DNA of 64,000 nucleotides from Streptococcus sp. Marseille-P6264 (GCF_902460355.1 NZ_CABPTO010000006.1:98265-162264), one strand, 5' to 3'; numbered from the stretch's first letter, positions 1 through 11,517 are shown. Notes: generated by a model not told the origin, from the letters alone. Numbers and translations: made by a program.

Positions 1-878
1 TTGTAGTAGCTTCAACTGATGGACCAATGCCACAAACTCGTGAGCACATCCTTCTTTCTCGTCAGGTTGGTGTTAAACACCTTATCGTCTTCATGAACAA
101 AATTGACTTGGTAGATGACGAAGAATTGCTTGAATTGGTTGAAATGGAAATCCGTGACCTCTTGTCAGAATACGACTTCCCAGGTGACGATCTTCCAGTT
201 ATCCAAGGTTCAGCTCTTAAAGCTCTTGAAGGTGATACTAAGTACGAAGACATCATCATGGAATTGATGAACACTGTTGATGAGTACATCCCAGAACCAG
301 AACGTGATACTGACAAACCTCTTCTTCTTCCAGTCGAAGACGTATTCTCAATCACTGGTCGTGGTACAGTTGCTTCAGGACGTATCGACCGTGGTACTGT
401 TCGTGTTAACGACGAAATCGAAATCGTTGGTATCAAAGAAGAAATCCAAAAAGCAGTTGTTACTGGTGTTGAAATGTTCCGTAAACAACTTGACGAAGGT
501 CTTGCAGGGGACAACGTAGGTGTGCTTCTTCGTGGTATCCAACGTGATGAAATCGAACGTGGTCAAGTTATTGCTAAACCAGGTTCAATCAACCCACACA
601 CTAAATTCAAGGGTGAAGTTTACATCCTTACTAAAGAAGAAGGTGGACGTCATACTCCATTCTTCAACAACTACCGTCCACAGTTCTACTTCCGTACAAC
701 TGACGTTACAGGTTCAATCGAACTTCCAGCAGGTACTGAAATGGTAATGCCTGGTGATAACGTAACTATCGACGTTGAGTTGATCCACCCAATCGCCGTT
801 GAACAAGGTACTACTTTCTCTATCCGTGAAGGTGGACGTACTGTTGGTTCAGGTATGGTTACTGAAATCGAAGCTTAA
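1..878 (+). CDS. tuf: Elongation factor Tu, 3' part (5' end outside window)
   Basis: EF-Tu delivers aminoacyl-tRNA to the ribosomal A site as a GTP complex. The window starts inside the gene: the reading frame is open from base 3 ([15 protein letters not shown], the switch II-proximal region), so the P-loop and DxxG motifs are outside. The guanine-specificity motif NKID is visible (MNKIDLVDD), followed by the two beta-barrel domains and the typical C-terminus [15 protein letters not shown]. About 291 codons are present of a family length near 398. Codon use is strongly biased (GGT, CGT, GTT, AAC), as expected for a highly expressed gene. An internal ATG at 27 is not the start. Identification is certain. 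Confidence 0.99.
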   Translation, partial: VVASTDGPMPQTREHILLSRQVGVKHLIVFMNKIDLVDDEELLELVEMEIRDLLSEYDFPGDDLPVIQGSALKALEGDTKYEDIIMELMNTVDEYIPEPERDTDKPLLLPVEDVFSITGRGTVASGRIDRGTVRVNDEIEIVGIKEEIQKAVVTGVEMFRKQLDEGLAGDNVGVLLRGIQRDEIERGQVIAKPGSINPHTKFKGEVYILTKEEGGRHTPFFNNYRPQFYFRTTDVTGSIELPAGTEMVMPGDNVTIDVELIHPIAVEQGTTFSIREGGRTVGSGMVTEIEA

Positions 879-919
879 TTCGATTTCGTTCCCAGATAAC
901 AATTATAAAATCAGACACG

Positions 920-951
920 AAAAGTCTCGCTTCGGCGGGGCTTTTTCTTTT
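920..951 (+). terminator. Rho-independent terminator of tuf
   Basis: AAAAGTCTCGC, loop TTCG, then GCGGGGCTTTTT: an 11-bp stem with two G-U pairs, a UUCG tetraloop and a T-rich tail, starting about 40 bases after the tuf stop. Confidence 0.9.
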
Positions 952-976
952 AGACAAAGCCTTTTTCTCGCAAACA

Positions 977-985
977 TGATATAAT
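977..985 (+). promoter_or_regulatory. Extended -10 promoter of rexBA
   Basis: TGATATAAT (extended -10, TGn plus TATAAT) lies 32 bases before the rexB ATG and just after the tuf terminator. No good -35 is visible, which is usual for streptococcal extended -10 promoters. Confidence 0.65.
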
Positions 986-1017
986 GTTTTTATATTTTGT
1001 TGTTGAAAAGAGACGGT

Positions 1018-4000
1018 ATGAAATTACTTTATACGGACATCCGCAGTCCTTTGACGGCGCATTTGGCTAAGCAAGCTCAGGACTTAGCAGCGTCCGGCAA
1101 GCGGGTCTTTTATATAGCACCCAACTCGCTTTCTTTTGAAAAGGAGCGAGCAGTTTTGGAGGCATTGGAAAATCAGGCTTCTTTTGCTATTACGGTGACA
1201 CGTTTTGCTCAGATGGCTCGCTATTTTGTCCTTAATGATGTTCAAGATGGACAGCCTTTGGACGACATTGGCCTAGGTATGCTATTTTACCGAATATTAT
1301 CGGAAATGGATGATCGAGAACTAAAGGTTTATGGGTGGATTAAAAAGGATGCACAATTTATCCAGCAACTGATAGACCTTTATCATGAGCTTCAGACAGC
1401 CCAGATGACTTTTGCGGATTTGTGCCATCTAGAGGAGCCAGAGAAGCGTGAGGATTTGCTCAAAATTTTCACGGCCTTTTCAGATGCTCTTCAGGCGGGA
1501 AATTATGATGCGACTTCTAAGCTCACAATCTTCGCTCAGCATATTCTAGCTGGAGATTTGGATGGGGAATTGGCTAATCTCGCGCTGGTTATTGACGGCT
1601 TTACCCGCTTTTCGGCAGAGGAGGAATACCTAGTGGATTTGCTGCATCGTAAGGGAGTGGAGATTGTCATTGGCGTTTATGCTAGTCAAAAAGCCTATCG
1701 GACAGCCTTTTGTGAGGGCAATCTTTATCAGGCCAGCGTCGAATTTTTGCTCAAGCTGGCTCAAACCTATCAGGTCAAGCCAGAGTATCTGGCAGGCGAT
1801 TCGAATCAATCTGATGATGCCTTTGGCAAGATTTCCAAGATTTTAGAGAGTCGCTATGATTTTTCTGAAACCCATGTGGAATTGACTGCGGAGGATCGCT
1901 CTCACCTAGAGATTTGGTCGGTACGCAATCAAAAAGAAGAACTGGAATATGTGGCCAAGTCCATCCGCCAGCGGCTTCATGATGGTGCCCGCTACAAGGA
2001 TATCCGCCTGCTTTTGGGTGATGTGGAGGCCTACCAACTCCAGCTGAAGACTATTTTTGACCAATATCAGATTCCCTTTTATTTAGGGCGGTCTGAGTCC
2101 ATGTCTCAGCATCCTTTGGTCCAGTTTTTAGAGTCACTGGAGCGCTTGAAACGCTATAATTTTCAGACAGAAGATTTACTCAATCTTTTAAAAACTGGCC
2201 TGTATGGTGATTTGAGTCAGGAGGAGCTGGATAGTTTTGAGCAGTACCTTCGATTTGCTGAGATTAAAGGGGCAGCCAAACTGGGGAGAGATTTCACCAT
2301 CAACCGTCAGGAGAAATTTGACCTGAAGCGGCTCAATGTCATGCGTCGGAGTCTTATCACGCCTCTGTTAGATTTTTTCAAATCTCGTAGTCAGACAGCG
2401 ACTGGTCTCTTGGCTAAATTTACCAACTTTATCAAAGAGGTTCGCTTGGATGCCAATCTGATGAGGCTGCTGGAAGGAGCAAGCCAGCAGGAAGTAGAAC
2501 GGCAGGATGAAGTCTGGAAGACCTTCTGCCATGTCTTGGAGCAGCTTGGTCAGGTGTTTGATGGTAGCAAGCTCAAGATAGATGATTTTCTGGCTCTGAT
2601 TCTGTCTGGCATGCTTTTGGCTAAATATCGAATGGTACCAGCGACAGTGGATGTGGTGACCGTTCAATCCTATGATTTGATTGAGCCCATGGCTGCGCCT
2701 TATGTCTATGCTATCGGGCTGACGCAGGAGCGCTTGCCCAAGTTAGCGCAAAATAAAAGTCTGCTCAGTGACGAAGAACGGCAGGCCTTAAATCAAGCAA
2801 CTGGGGACGAGTCAGAGTTGCAGGTAGCCAGCAGCGAAAATCTCAAGAAAAACCGATTTGCAGCGTTATCTTTGCTTAATTCAGCGACAGAGGATTTGGT
2901 TCTGTCTGCTCCTGTCTTGACCAATGAAGTAGAAGATGCCATGTCTTCCTATTTGACGGAGCTGGAAATAGCGCCTATTTCCCTGCCTATCATCAGCAAG
3001 CAGCCACAGGCTAGTAGCGACGATATTGGGACTTATCGGGCTTTGTTGGCGCGCGTGATTGACCTTTATCAAGAAGATATTGACCGTGAATGGACGCCGG
3101 AGGAACAGACCTTCTGGGCAGTGGCGGTTCGAGTCTTGCGCAAGAAGTTGGCAGCTGAGGGAATTTCCATTCCCCAGATCAGCAAGGAATTGAAGACGGA
3201 GACTCTCAAGTCAGAAACCCTCCAAGCTCTTTATCCTTCAGAGCAGCCTTTGAAACTGTCGGCTTCTGCCCTCAATGAATACTTTAAAAACCAGTATGCC
3301 TATTTTCTTAAGTATGTCTTGCGGCTGCAGGAGGAGTGGACGATTCAGCCGGATGCGCGCAGTCACGGGATTTTCCTCCACCGAATCTTTGAAAAGGTTA
3401 TGAAGGAGCACTTGGATCAGGACTTCGACACTCGCTTACAACGGGCTATGGAGGAGACTAGCTGGGAGCCTGAGTTTGAAACTGTCTATGGTGAAAATGG
3501 GGAGACCCAATTTGCTCGTCGTTTACTATTGGACACAGCTCGAGCTACTGGCCGTATCTTAGCTCAGTCGGATGGGCTGGAGATCATCGGTGAGGAAACT
3601 GACTTTGGTCGGGATGATCGGCCTTTCTTGATTTTGGAAAATGACAGAGCTCTTCAAGTGAGCGGTAAGGTGGATCGGATTGATCGTCTGACGGAGACGG
3701 GGAGTCTGGGAGTTGTGGATTACAAGTCTGGCGATACCAAATTCAGCTTTGAGAAGTTCTTTAATGGGCTTAACTCTCAGTTGCCGACCTACCTAGCGGC
3801 TATCCGAGAAATGCCAGAATACCAAGAAGACAAGGGGATTTTCGGAGCCATGTACCTACAGATGACGGAGCCCCTAGCCAGCCTCAAGGAGACCAAGGCA
3901 CTGGACGAGGCTGTGAAACAAGTCATGAAAAGTCAGGTATATAAGGGCCTCTTTCTGGCTGATCGAGCCAAGGACTTGGGCGCTAACTATGAGAAAAGCA

Positions 4001-4305
4001 AGGTTAATCTGCTGACTAAGGAAGAATTGGAAGTGATTTTGGCTTATAATGCTTATCTCTATCAGCAAGCCGCAGAAGGCATTTTAGCTGGCCGTTTTGC
4101 CATCAATCCTTATACAGAAAATGGCCGCAGTATTGCCCCTTACGTGGACCAGTTTAAGGCTATTACAGGCTTTGAGGCTAATCTCCATCTGGGGCAGGCT
4201 AGACAGCTGACCAAGTTAAATCTTGAGCAGTACGATAAACGGCCGACAGGCGAGAAGCTGCGTCAAGCCTGGCTAGAAAAAATCAAGGAGGAGTTGGACA
4301 AATGA
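1018..4305 (+). CDS. rexB: ATP-dependent helicase/nuclease subunit B (RexB)
   Basis: RexB pairs with RexA to form the streptococcal counterpart of AddAB/RecBCD, which resects double-strand breaks up to Chi and feeds RecA. The 1095-residue protein carries a RecB-type nuclease domain near its C-terminus ([12 protein letters not shown], with a downstream Q-x3-Y in QLPTYL). The N-terminus ([16 protein letters not shown]) has no Walker A where AddB has one, and the C-terminal cysteines that bind the AddB 4Fe-4S cluster are absent; both are known traits of RexB. In-frame TTG codons lie upstream at 997-1005, but ATG 1018 sits 5 bases behind a GAGACGG-like ribosome site and gives the family N-terminus. 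It overlaps rexA by 4 bases. Confidence 0.95.
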   Translation: MKLLYTDIRSPLTAHLAKQAQDLAASGKRVFYIAPNSLSFEKERAVLEALENQASFAITVTRFAQMARYFVLNDVQDGQPLDDIGLGMLFYRILSEMDDRELKVYGWIKKDAQFIQQLIDLYHELQTAQMTFADLCHLEEPEKREDLLKIFTAFSDALQAGNYDATSKLTIFAQHILAGDLDGELANLALVIDGFTRFSAEEEYLVDLLHRKGVEIVIGVYASQKAYRTAFCEGNLYQASVEFLLKLAQTYQVKPEYLAGDSNQSDDAFGKISKILESRYDFSETHVELTAEDRSHLEIWSVRNQKEELEYVAKSIRQRLHDGARYKDIRLLLGDVEAYQLQLKTIFDQYQIPFYLGRSESMSQHPLVQFLESLERLKRYNFQTEDLLNLLKTGLYGDLSQEELDSFEQYLRFAEIKGAAKLGRDFTINRQEKFDLKRLNVMRRSLITPLLDFFKSRSQTATGLLAKFTNFIKEVRLDANLMRLLEGASQQEVERQDEVWKTFCHVLEQLGQVFDGSKLKIDDFLALILSGMLLAKYRMVPATVDVVTVQSYDLIEPMAAPYVYAIGLTQERLPKLAQNKSLLSDEERQALNQATGDESELQVASSENLKKNRFAALSLLNSATEDLVLSAPVLTNEVEDAMSSYLTELEIAPISLPIISKQPQASSDDIGTYRALLARVIDLYQEDIDREWTPEEQTFWAVAVRVLRKKLAAEGISIPQISKELKTETLKSETLQALYPSEQPLKLSASALNEYFKNQYAYFLKYVLRLQEEWTIQPDARSHGIFLHRIFEKVMKEHLDQDFDTRLQRAMEETSWEPEFETVYGENGETQFARRLLLDTARATGRILAQSDGLEIIGEETDFGRDDRPFLILENDRALQVSGKVDRIDRLTETGSLGVVDYKSGDTKFSFEKFFNGLNSQLPTYLAAIREMPEYQEDKGIFGAMYLQMTEPLASLKETKALDEAVKQVMKSQVYKGLFLADRAKDLGANYEKSKVNLLTKEELEVILAYNAYLYQQAAEGILAGRFAINPYTENGRSIAPYVDQFKAITGFEANLHLGQARQLTKLNLEQYDKRPTGEKLRQAWLEKIKEELDK

Positions 4306-7300
4306 GACGGATCCCCTTTTTAAACGAGCAGGATATCCTAGTCAAGCAGGCTGAGGAAGCTGCTTCTGACAAGCCACAAAAGCGCACACCAGAGCAGATC
4401 CAGGCCATCTACTCCTCTGGTCAGAATATTCTCGTCTCAGCTTCGGCTGGATCTGGTAAGACCTATGTTATGGTTCAGCGGATTATTGACCAGATTCTCA
4501 GGGGTGTGGAGGTCATCCAACTCTTCATCTCCACCTTTACTGTCAAGGCGGCAGGTGAGCTCAAGGAACGGCTGGAGAAGGAGCTGAGTCTGGTACTCAA
4601 GGAGACTTCAGATCAGGAACTCCGCCAGCATCTGGCTCAGCAGTTGGCTGAGATTGCCAATGCGGATATTGGCACCATGGATGCCTTTACCCAGAAAGTG
4701 GTCAATAAGTACGGCTATTTGCTGGGGCTGGCACCGCATTTTCGGATTTTACAGTCGGCTAGTGAGCAGCTCATTCTGCAAAATGAAGTCTTTGACCAGC
4801 TTTTCGATACCTACTATGAGAGTGATCGACAGGAATTATTCAGTCGCTTGGTCAAAAATTTCACTGGCAAGCGCAAGGACATTGCTGGTTTCCGCCAGCA
4901 GATTTATAGTATTTATAGTTTTCTCCAGTCTACCAGCAATCCGCGGAAATGGTTGGAGGAAACCTTTCTTCTAGGTTATGAAACCAGTGATTTTGGAGCA
5001 GAGCGGGAGCGAATACTATCTGGAGCTAGGCAGTCTTTGCTGGATTTGGAAGATTTTTTCCAGAGCCATCTAGCTCATGAAGGCCAAGCCTTTGCTGGCG
5101 CTAAATATCAGGAAAATGTTCAGGCGGCCTTAGATATCTTGGCTGAGCTGACAGAGCAGACTGGATCTGAGCAGTTGCTAGACCTAATTCAGCGCTTTTT
5201 AGAATTGGCTAAGACCTCTAACCATCAGGCTTTTACTGCCCGAGTCGGTAAGAATGCGGACGAACTAAAAAAAGAGCTGGCTCAGACCTATAATGAAGCC
5301 CGCAAGCCCTTGATAGAGCGAATTAAAGAGCTGGATGTCCGCCTCTATCATCTGAACTTTATGGAGCAGCATCAGGCGGAAGCTCTTCCCCTACTGGATT
5401 TGTTACGCGATTTTGTCCGAGATTTTTCATACGCTTATCTGGAGCGCAAAGTAGCGGAAAATGCCTTTGAATTTGGTGATATCAGTCATTTTGCTATTGA
5501 AATTTTAGAAAATTATCCAGAAGTGCGGCGTTTTTATCAGGATAAGTACCATGAGATCATGGTCGATGAGTACCAAGACACCAACCATACTCAGGAGCGA
5601 ATGCTGGAATTGCTGGCTCGAGGAAATAATCGCTTTATGGTCGGCGACATAAAGCAGTCCATCTATCGATTCCGTCAGGCCGATCCGCAGATTTTTAATG
5701 ATAAATTTAAACTCTATCAGGCCGATCCTAGTCAGGGCAAGTTGATTATCCTCAAGGAAAATTTCCGCAGTCACATCGAGGTGCTGGAAGCGACCAATGA
5801 TGTTTTTAAACGACTCATGGACGAGGAAGTCGGCGAGATTGACTACAATGAGACCCACTACTTGGTGGCGGGAAATCCAGCCAAACGGGAGCCTAACCCA
5901 GCCAATCAGGCAGAATTTCTGCTTTATGACGGTAGCGCTGATAGCGAAGAAGAGGATTCTGACCAAGGTTTGCCCAGCATTTCAGCGGGTGAGGTAGCCT
6001 TAGTAATCAAGGAAATCATCCGCCTTCATAATCAAGAAGGAGTGGATTTCAAGGACATGACCTTGCTGACAGCTTCGCGGACCCGCAATGATCTGATTTT
6101 GGCAGAGTTTGACCGACATCATATCCCGATTGTGCCTGATGATGGCGAGACCAATTATCTCCAGTCGGTAGAGGTAATGGTGATGCTGGATACCTTGCGA
6201 ACCATTAACAATCCTCTCAATGACTTTGCTCTGACTGCCCTTCTCAAGTCGCCGATGTTTGACTTTAATGAGGATGAATTGGCTCGGCTAGCCTTGCAAG
6301 CCTCCAGTACCAAGTCTATGGAAAATCTCTACGAAAAGCTGAGGAATGCTCTGGCTGATCAAGGTCTGGAACCTCAGCTCATCCATGGTGAATTGCGCAA
6401 GAAACTGCAGCATTTCCAGACAACGCTGAATGACTGGCGCAGCTATTCCAAGACCCATTCTCTCTATGATTTAATCTGGAAGATTTATCAGGATCGTTTT
6501 TACTATGATATGGTAGGGGCTTTTCCAAACGGCGAACAGCGTCAGGCTAATCTCTATGCCCTGTCCTTGCGGGCCAACGATTATGAAAAGTCAAGTTTCA
6601 AGGGACTGTCCCGGTTTATCAGCATGATTGACCGAATTTTGAAAAATGAGCACGATTTAGCCAGTGTCCCTCTAGCTGCTCCGAAAAATGCTGTCCAGCT
6701 AATGACCATCCATAAGAGTAAGGGTTTAGAGTTTAAGTATGTCTTTCTGCTAAATATGGACAAGGCCTTCAATCGTCAGGATAGCAGCTCTGCTATTATC
6801 CTCAGCCGACAAAAAGGCATCGGAATCAAATATGTGGCTGATGTGGATGTTGAGGCTCAGGCTCCTCATGCGCCCAAGCAGATCCGCATTTCCATGGAGA
6901 CCCTACCCTATCAGCAGAATGCCGAAGAACTCAAGCTGGCTAGCCTGTCTGAGCAGATGCGTCTACTCTATGTGGCCATGACGCGGGCTGAGACCAAGCT
7001 TTATTTGGTCGGCAAGGGCAATCAAGTCAAGCTCCAAGAGCGCAAGTGGGGGACTAGCCAAAATGGCCGCTTATCCAGCAGTCTTCGAAGCCAGCTGACC
7101 AATTTTCAGGATTGGCTCTATGCCATCCAGTCTGTGTTTGAGGAGGAAAATCTGGCTTATCAGACCCGTTTTGTGACCGATCAAGAGCTGACAGACGAGC
7201 AGATTGGAGTAGTGGAGCAGGCTGATCCTATTCCAGTAGATGATTTGACGGGCAACCGTCAGTCAGAAGATATCCGCCGAGCTCTGGATATCTTGGAGAA

Positions 7301-7973
7301 TGTAGACCGGCTCAACAGTCTTTATCAAGCAGCTATTGAATTACCTAGTGTCCGCACGCCCAGCCAAATCAAGAAGTTCTATGAACCAGTTATGGACTCA
7401 GAAGGGCTGGACATTATGGATGCGCCTCGAAGTTATCAGCCCCAGCTGACTTTTGATCTGCCTGATTTTGGCAAGAAGAAGCAAATCACAGGAGCTCAAA
7501 TCGGTTCTGCTGTCCATGAACTCATGCAAAGGATTCCGCTGGATCGTCCTATTACTAAAACTAGCATTCGTCAAGCCTTGACTCAGGTTCAGGCAGATGC
7601 GTCAGTCAAGAAAGGGATTGATTTAGCTAAGATTGAAGCATTTTTCACTACAGAACTAGGTCAGCTAATCCAGCAGGAGGCCAATCATCTCCATCGGGAA
7701 GCCCCTTTTGCCATGCTCAAGCAGGATCGGGCCAGTGGTCAAGACTTTGTTGTTCGGGGAATCTTAGACGGCTACTTGCTCTTTGATGATCGTATTGTCC
7801 TCTTTGACTATAAGACTGATCGCTATCATGAGCCGACAGAGTTGGTGGATCGCTACCGAGCTCAGCTGGATCTCTATGCTGAAGCACTCAGCCGTTCCTA
7901 TGGTCTTAGCCAAGTAGACAAATATCTGATTCTACTGGGAGGTACTGAACTGCAGGTAGTCAAGGTGGACTAG
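4302..7973 (+). CDS. rexA: ATP-dependent helicase/nuclease subunit A (RexA)
   Basis: RexA is the motor and 3'-strand nuclease of the RexAB complex. The 1223-residue protein has a UvrD-like SF1 helicase core: Walker A ASAGSGKT at residues 47-54, Walker [13 protein letters not shown], motif [20 protein letters not shown], motif [15 protein letters not shown] and motif [19 protein letters not shown] RecB-family nuclease follows at the C-terminus ([22 protein letters not shown]). Translation is probably coupled to rexB through the ATGA overlap. The gene is full length with no interruption. Confidence 0.97.
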   Translation: MRRIPFLNEQDILVKQAEEAASDKPQKRTPEQIQAIYSSGQNILVSASAGSGKTYVMVQRIIDQILRGVEVIQLFISTFTVKAAGELKERLEKELSLVLKETSDQELRQHLAQQLAEIANADIGTMDAFTQKVVNKYGYLLGLAPHFRILQSASEQLILQNEVFDQLFDTYYESDRQELFSRLVKNFTGKRKDIAGFRQQIYSIYSFLQSTSNPRKWLEETFLLGYETSDFGAERERILSGARQSLLDLEDFFQSHLAHEGQAFAGAKYQENVQAALDILAELTEQTGSEQLLDLIQRFLELAKTSNHQAFTARVGKNADELKKELAQTYNEARKPLIERIKELDVRLYHLNFMEQHQAEALPLLDLLRDFVRDFSYAYLERKVAENAFEFGDISHFAIEILENYPEVRRFYQDKYHEIMVDEYQDTNHTQERMLELLARGNNRFMVGDIKQSIYRFRQADPQIFNDKFKLYQADPSQGKLIILKENFRSHIEVLEATNDVFKRLMDEEVGEIDYNETHYLVAGNPAKREPNPANQAEFLLYDGSADSEEEDSDQGLPSISAGEVALVIKEIIRLHNQEGVDFKDMTLLTASRTRNDLILAEFDRHHIPIVPDDGETNYLQSVEVMVMLDTLRTINNPLNDFALTALLKSPMFDFNEDELARLALQASSTKSMENLYEKLRNALADQGLEPQLIHGELRKKLQHFQTTLNDWRSYSKTHSLYDLIWKIYQDRFYYDMVGAFPNGEQRQANLYALSLRANDYEKSSFKGLSRFISMIDRILKNEHDLASVPLAAPKNAVQLMTIHKSKGLEFKYVFLLNMDKAFNRQDSSSAIILSRQKGIGIKYVADVDVEAQAPHAPKQIRISMETLPYQQNAEELKLASLSEQMRLLYVAMTRAETKLYLVGKGNQVKLQERKWGTSQNGRLSSSLRSQLTNFQDWLYAIQSVFEEENLAYQTRFVTDQELTDEQIGVVEQADPIPVDDLTGNRQSEDIRRALDILENVDRLNSLYQAAIELPSVRTPSQIKKFYEPVMDSEGLDIMDAPRSYQPQLTFDLPDFGKKKQITGAQIGSAVHELMQRIPLDRPITKTSIRQALTQVQADASVKKGIDLAKIEAFFTTELGQLIQQEANHLHREAPFAMLKQDRASGQDFVVRGILDGYLLFDDRIVLFDYKTDRYHEPTELVDRYRAQLDLYAEALSRSYGLSQVDKYLILLGGTELQVVKVD

Positions 7974-8032
7974 TCTGCTTGTGAACTGAATAAATCCCAG
8001 CGAGAATGGATATTACTAAGGAAAATGCTTGT

Positions 8033-8088
8033 GGGAAGGTTGAGTGCATTATTTAACTGCCAATCTTCCCTTGGCGTTTCTTTTTTTG
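8033..8088 (+). terminator. Probable terminator after rexA
   Basis: GGGAAGGTTG and CAATCTTCCC form a 10-bp stem with one internal mismatch or wobble. The T-run follows only after TTGGCG, so the geometry is imperfect. Confidence 0.5.
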
Positions 8089-8099
8089 CTTCTTTTGGG

Positions 8100-8105
8100 T
8101 ATAAT
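8100..8105 (+). promoter_or_regulatory. -10 box very close to the cpoA start
   Basis: TATAAT ends seven bases before the ATG at 8113, so a transcript from it would start at or next to the start codon. There is no convincing -35 and no Shine-Dalgarno sequence. Confidence 0.4.
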
Positions 8106-8112
8106 AGAAGAT

Positions 8113-9111
8113 ATGAAAGTATTACTATATCTAGAAGGAAAGTCTGTTTTAGAAAAATCAGGCATCGGCCGTGCCCTGCAGCATCAAATGCATGCACTGG
8201 ATCTGGCAGGAATTCCTTATACAACAGATGTTTTAGGAGATTATGATGTCGTGCACATCAACACTTACGGACCTCGTAGCTTGCTTCTTCTTCACGCGGC
8301 TAAGCGGGGAGGCAAAAAAGTGATCATGCACGGACATTCGACCAAAGAAGACTTCGAAAATTCTTTTATTGGTTCTAATCTTTTTGCGCCCTTGTTTGGC
8401 AAATATCTAGCGCACATGTATAAGATGGCGGACTTTATCATTACTCCGTCTGAGTATTCGAAAAAATTGATTGAATCCTACGGTGTGACGACCCCCATCA
8501 TGGCTGTCTCAAACGGCATTGACCTGTCGAAATACAAGAAAGATGAACGCAAGGAAGAAGTCTTTAAAAAACATTTTCAGATTGCAGATGGGCAGAAAGT
8601 CGTAATCTGTGCCGGTCTTTATTTCAGACGAAAAGGAATCGAAGACTTTGTCGAAGTAGCTCGCAGAATGCCAGATGTCCGCTTTATCTGGCTGGGTTCT
8701 ATCAATCTTTGGCTTATTCCACGTAAGATTCGAGATCTTGTCCTCTATAATCATCCAGAAAACGTGGAATTTCCAGGTTATTTCAAAGGTGCAGTCTTCC
8801 AAGGAGCCATGTCAGGTAGTGACGCCTTCTTTTTCCCGTCTTATGAAGAGACAGAAGGGATTGTGGTCCTAGAAGCGTTAGCCAGCGGACAACACGTGGT
8901 CCTGCGTGATATTCCTGTTTATAATGGCTGGATTGATGAAGAGTCGGCGGAGCTTTGTCATAATGTAGATGAGTTTGTCGAATCGCTTCGTAAGGTTCTT
9001 GACGGAAAAGTGGATAAACGTGAGGCAGGTTATCGTGTTGCGGAGAGCCGCTCTATCGATGACGTCGCACTTCAGTTAGTCAAGGCTTACCAAACAGTTT
9101 TGGAGATGTGA
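8113..9111 (+). CDS. cpoA: GT4 glycosyltransferase, CpoA-like glycolipid synthase
   Basis: This 332-residue GT-B enzyme (GT4 family) resembles pneumococcal CpoA, which adds galactose to glucosyl-diacylglycerol at the cytoplasmic membrane. It shows a glycine-rich acceptor region (SGIGRALQHQ), a sugar-nucleotide domain with GLYFRRKGIEDFVEVAR, and the EX7E-type signature FPSYEETEGIVVLEALASG. ATG 8113 is chosen because it gives the family N-terminus MKVLLYLEGKS; the upstream in-frame ATG at 8044 would add a hydrophobic tail and lies within a hairpin. It is one base from the next glycosyltransferase, the same pairing as cpoA and its partner in pneumococci. The acceptor is inferred from family and context. 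Confidence 0.75.
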   Translation: MKVLLYLEGKSVLEKSGIGRALQHQMHALDLAGIPYTTDVLGDYDVVHINTYGPRSLLLLHAAKRGGKKVIMHGHSTKEDFENSFIGSNLFAPLFGKYLAHMYKMADFIITPSEYSKKLIESYGVTTPIMAVSNGIDLSKYKKDERKEEVFKKHFQIADGQKVVICAGLYFRRKGIEDFVEVARRMPDVRFIWLGSINLWLIPRKIRDLVLYNHPENVEFPGYFKGAVFQGAMSGSDAFFFPSYEETEGIVVLEALASGQHVVLRDIPVYNGWIDEESAELCHNVDEFVESLRKVLDGKVDKREAGYRVAESRSIDDVALQLVKAYQTVLEM

Positions 9112-9112
9112 T

Positions 9113-10426
9113 ATGCGGATTGGTCTTTTTACAGATACCTATTTTCCTCAGGTTTCCGGGGTGGCGACGAGCATTCGCACCCTCAAGACTGAGCTAGAGA
9201 AACTAGGTCACAAAGTCTTTATTTTTACTACGACGGATAAGGATGTCAACCGCTATGAGGATTGGCAGATTATCCGTATTCCCAGCGTGCCTTTCTTCGC
9301 TTTTAAGGATCGGCGCGTAGCTTATCGTGGTTTTTCCAATGCCTTAGAAATTGCCCGCCAGTACCAGCTCGATATCATCCATACCCAGACAGAGTTTTCG
9401 CTGGGGCTCTTGGGCATCTGGATTGCCAAGGAACTACGGATTCCAGTGGTTCATACCTACCATACCCAGTATGAGGACTATGTGCACTATCTTGCCAAGG
9501 GAATGGTGATTCGTCCAAGTATGGTCAAGTACATCGTGCGTGGCTTTATGAGCGATTTGGATGGTGTCATTTGTCCTTCTGAGATTGTTTATGATCTTTT
9601 GGTAGGTTACAAAATCAAGGCGGAAAAACGGGTCATTCCAACAGGAATCGATTTGGCCAAGTTTGACCGCCCAGAACTTTCACAGGAAGACATTAAGAAA
9701 CTGCGCTTTAAACTGGGCATAGCAGAAGACGAAATCATGTTGCTCAGTTTATCAAGAATTTCCTATGAGAAGAATATCCAGGCGATTGTTGAAGCACTGC
9801 CAATGGTTTTGGAAGAAAATGCCAAGGTGAAGTTGGTCATTGTTGGAGATGGGCCTTATGCTGAGGACTTGAAAGCCTTGGTAGCCCAGCTTCATATTGA
9901 GGATGCTGTCATTTTCACAGGAATGATTGCACCGAGCGATACGGCACTCTACTATAAGGCGGCAGATTTCTTTATTTCGGCTTCAACCAGTGAGACTCAG
10001 GGGCTGACTTATCTGGAAAGCTTAGCCAGCGGTACGCCCATCATCGCCCATGGCAATCCTTATCTGGACAATGTCATCAGCGATAAAACTTTTGGTACAC
10101 TGTATTATGAAAGTCGAGATTTGGCAGGAGCTATTTTGGAGGCCATTTTGGCAACGCCAGATATGGACGAGAAAAAGTTAGCTGATAAATTATACGAGAT
10201 TTCCGCCGAGAATTTTGGTCGTCGTGTCTATGAATTTTACCTAGATTTGACCATTAGCAAGGATTTTCATAATGATCTCAATCCTGAAGAAACGATGGCC
10301 AAACGCTTAGCCAAGACCATTGTCTATTTGCCAGGTAAGATTATTTCTCTGCCAGTAAGTGGTTCTACACGAATCATGAAAGCATCTAAGAAGCAGATTA
10401 AGAATATTCGGAAATATTGGGAATAA
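9113..10426 (+). CDS. GT4 glycosyltransferase, probable monoglucosyl-diacylglycerol synthase
   Basis: The 437-residue GT-B enzyme begins MRIGLFTDTYFPQVSGVATSI, typical of 1,2-diacylglycerol 3-glucosyltransferases of Gram-positive bacteria. It has the donor-domain motifs LSRISYEKNIQAIVEAL and SASTSETQGLTYLESLASG (EX7E). It would make glucosyl-diacylglycerol, the substrate of the preceding CpoA-like enzyme, which also feeds lipoteichoic-acid anchors. The ATG is one base after the cpoA stop, indicating one operon. A C-terminal basic stretch (residues about 400-437) could help membrane binding. Function is inferred from the family and the paired context. Confidence 0.8.
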   Translation: MRIGLFTDTYFPQVSGVATSIRTLKTELEKLGHKVFIFTTTDKDVNRYEDWQIIRIPSVPFFAFKDRRVAYRGFSNALEIARQYQLDIIHTQTEFSLGLLGIWIAKELRIPVVHTYHTQYEDYVHYLAKGMVIRPSMVKYIVRGFMSDLDGVICPSEIVYDLLVGYKIKAEKRVIPTGIDLAKFDRPELSQEDIKKLRFKLGIAEDEIMLLSLSRISYEKNIQAIVEALPMVLEENAKVKLVIVGDGPYAEDLKALVAQLHIEDAVIFTGMIAPSDTALYYKAADFFISASTSETQGLTYLESLASGTPIIAHGNPYLDNVISDKTFGTLYYESRDLAGAILEAILATPDMDEKKLADKLYEISAENFGRRVYEFYLDLTISKDFHNDLNPEETMAKRLAKTIVYLPGKIISLPVSGSTRIMKASKKQIKNIRKYWE

Positions 10427-10462
10427 ACTTCCTTATAAGACCTAATGAATGGAGGTGCTCTT

Positions 10463-10828
10463 ATGAAAGTTCATAAAAAAGAAATTTTCTTTTTGCTCCC
10501 CCTTTTCTTTTTCTATTTTGTCTTTTATATACTGTTACGATATTTGCCTATGGATGCCATCTTAAGTAAGGGGCTGGTAGTTGGAAATGTTCTCATCTAC
10601 TCCCCTCTGGCAACCTTCTTGGTGTCCCTGCTCTATGCAGCTTTTCATGGCTTTTCTTTGCGCTTTTCTTTCTTGGTTGCCCTCTTATTTTTCCTGACTA
10701 TTTTCACCTGTGGGGAATGGATTCCTCTTTATCATGCCGCTTATTTCCTTTTCTCACTAGCTGGAAATGGCTTGGGACACTTGATTTATCTATTTAGTAG
10801 GAAAAATAGCAGAGCTGAAAACCAATAA
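10463..10828 (+). CDS. Small membrane protein of unknown function (121 aa)
   Basis: The protein is very hydrophobic, with about four predicted membrane segments (near residues 7-27, 36-55, 64-83, 90-112) and a charged C-terminus (RKNSRAENQ). I do not recognise a family. The start is decided by a perfect GGAGGT at 10451-10456, six bases before ATG 10463; an in-frame ATG at 10445 lies ahead of that site and has none of its own. It follows the glycolipid genes by 36 bases and may be co-transcribed with them. The strong promoter for the T-box lies directly after it. Confidence 0.7.
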   Translation: MKVHKKEIFFLLPLFFFYFVFYILLRYLPMDAILSKGLVVGNVLIYSPLATFLVSLLYAAFHGFSLRFSFLVALLFFLTIFTCGEWIPLYHAAYFLFSLAGNGLGHLIYLFSRKNSRAENQ

Positions 10829-10834
10829 AAGTTC

Positions 10835-10862
10835 TTGCAAATTTTTTCAATCGTGCTATAAT
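10835..10862 (+). promoter_or_regulatory. Promoter of the T-box leader
   Basis: TTGCAA, a 16-base spacer, and TATAAT with an extended TGC ahead of it. Transcription should begin near 10869, just ahead of the T-box. Confidence 0.8.
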
Positions 10863-10868
10863 AATTTT

Positions 10869-11075
10869 TAGAGACATATCACCTGCAGGAAATCTTTTAG
10901 AGAGCGCGTGGAGCTGGAAATCGCGCAGAGGATGCAGTTGGGACTACTCTACTGGCTTTTATGAAAACATAAAACGGTGGCTACGTTAGAGCCAATCAGA
11001 GGTGTTCCTCTTTTTTGAGGAACATAAATGTAGGTGGAACCACGTTGCGACGTCCTTTTGAGGATGTCGTTTTTT
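10869..11075 (+). promoter_or_regulatory. T-box riboswitch, probably threonine (ACU specifier)
   Basis: The leader has the conserved T-box AGGTGGAACCACG (11026-11044 with flank) and a terminator made of CGACGTCC and GGATGTCG followed by six Ts (11048-11075). Stem I can be closed by TAGAG with CTCTA; on the 3' side of the specifier loop the bases GGGACTA place ACU (Thr) immediately before the closing stem. A stem III-like hairpin GGCT/AGCC follows. Uncharged tRNA-Thr would stabilise the antiterminator. The specifier call rests on manual folding. An unrelated small gene lies between this leader and thrS. Confidence 0.85.
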
Positions 11076-11139
11076 GTATGGAGAATAGTTACGACAAAGT
11101 TAAAATGAATTTAGCCAAGTATTGAATGAGGTGATAGAT

Positions 11140-11517
11140 TTGAAGAAAATATTATCTTGGATGATGACTTGTAGCTTCCTATTTGTCTATGTCTGGCTAA
11201 TGAATACGCTCAGTCTATGGGGAACGGAAAATATTGTCGTCTTTTCATTTTTTCTACTCATTCCTCTCTTGCCCTTTCTTGCCCCCTTTCTTGGTATCTT
11301 AATGTTTTTCAACAACAAGAAACTTATTATAACAGGGTATCTTTTAAGTTGGACAGCTGTTATCTATTTGGTCAATGCGACAAAAAGCTATCCTATAAGA
11401 ATATACATGAGAGGTGAAATGACTCAGGAGGAATATCTTTCTCTCATTCTTTCCTTGGTATGCTATCTATGTATTTCTACACTTTTCTTTATTTTCAGAA
11501 TGAAAAAGCTAAAATGA
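11140..11517 (+). CDS. Small membrane protein between T-box and thrS (125 aa)
   Basis: About four hydrophobic segments are predicted, starting with MKKILSWMMTCSFLFVYVWL. No family is recognised. The TTG at 11140 is preferred as start because GAGGTGA (11128-11134) is five bases upstream; the earlier in-frame TTG at 11122 has no ribosome site. The gene sits directly after the T-box terminator and 102 bases before thrS, so it should be under T-box control unless it has a separate promoter. It is more AT-rich than thrS, with rarer codons, which suggests insertion between leader and thrS. Confidence 0.65.
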   Translation: MKKILSWMMTCSFLFVYVWLMNTLSLWGTENIVVFSFFLLIPLLPFLAPFLGILMFFNNKKLIITGYLLSWTAVIYLVNATKSYPIRIYMRGEMTQEEYLSLILSLVCYLCISTLFFIFRMKKLK

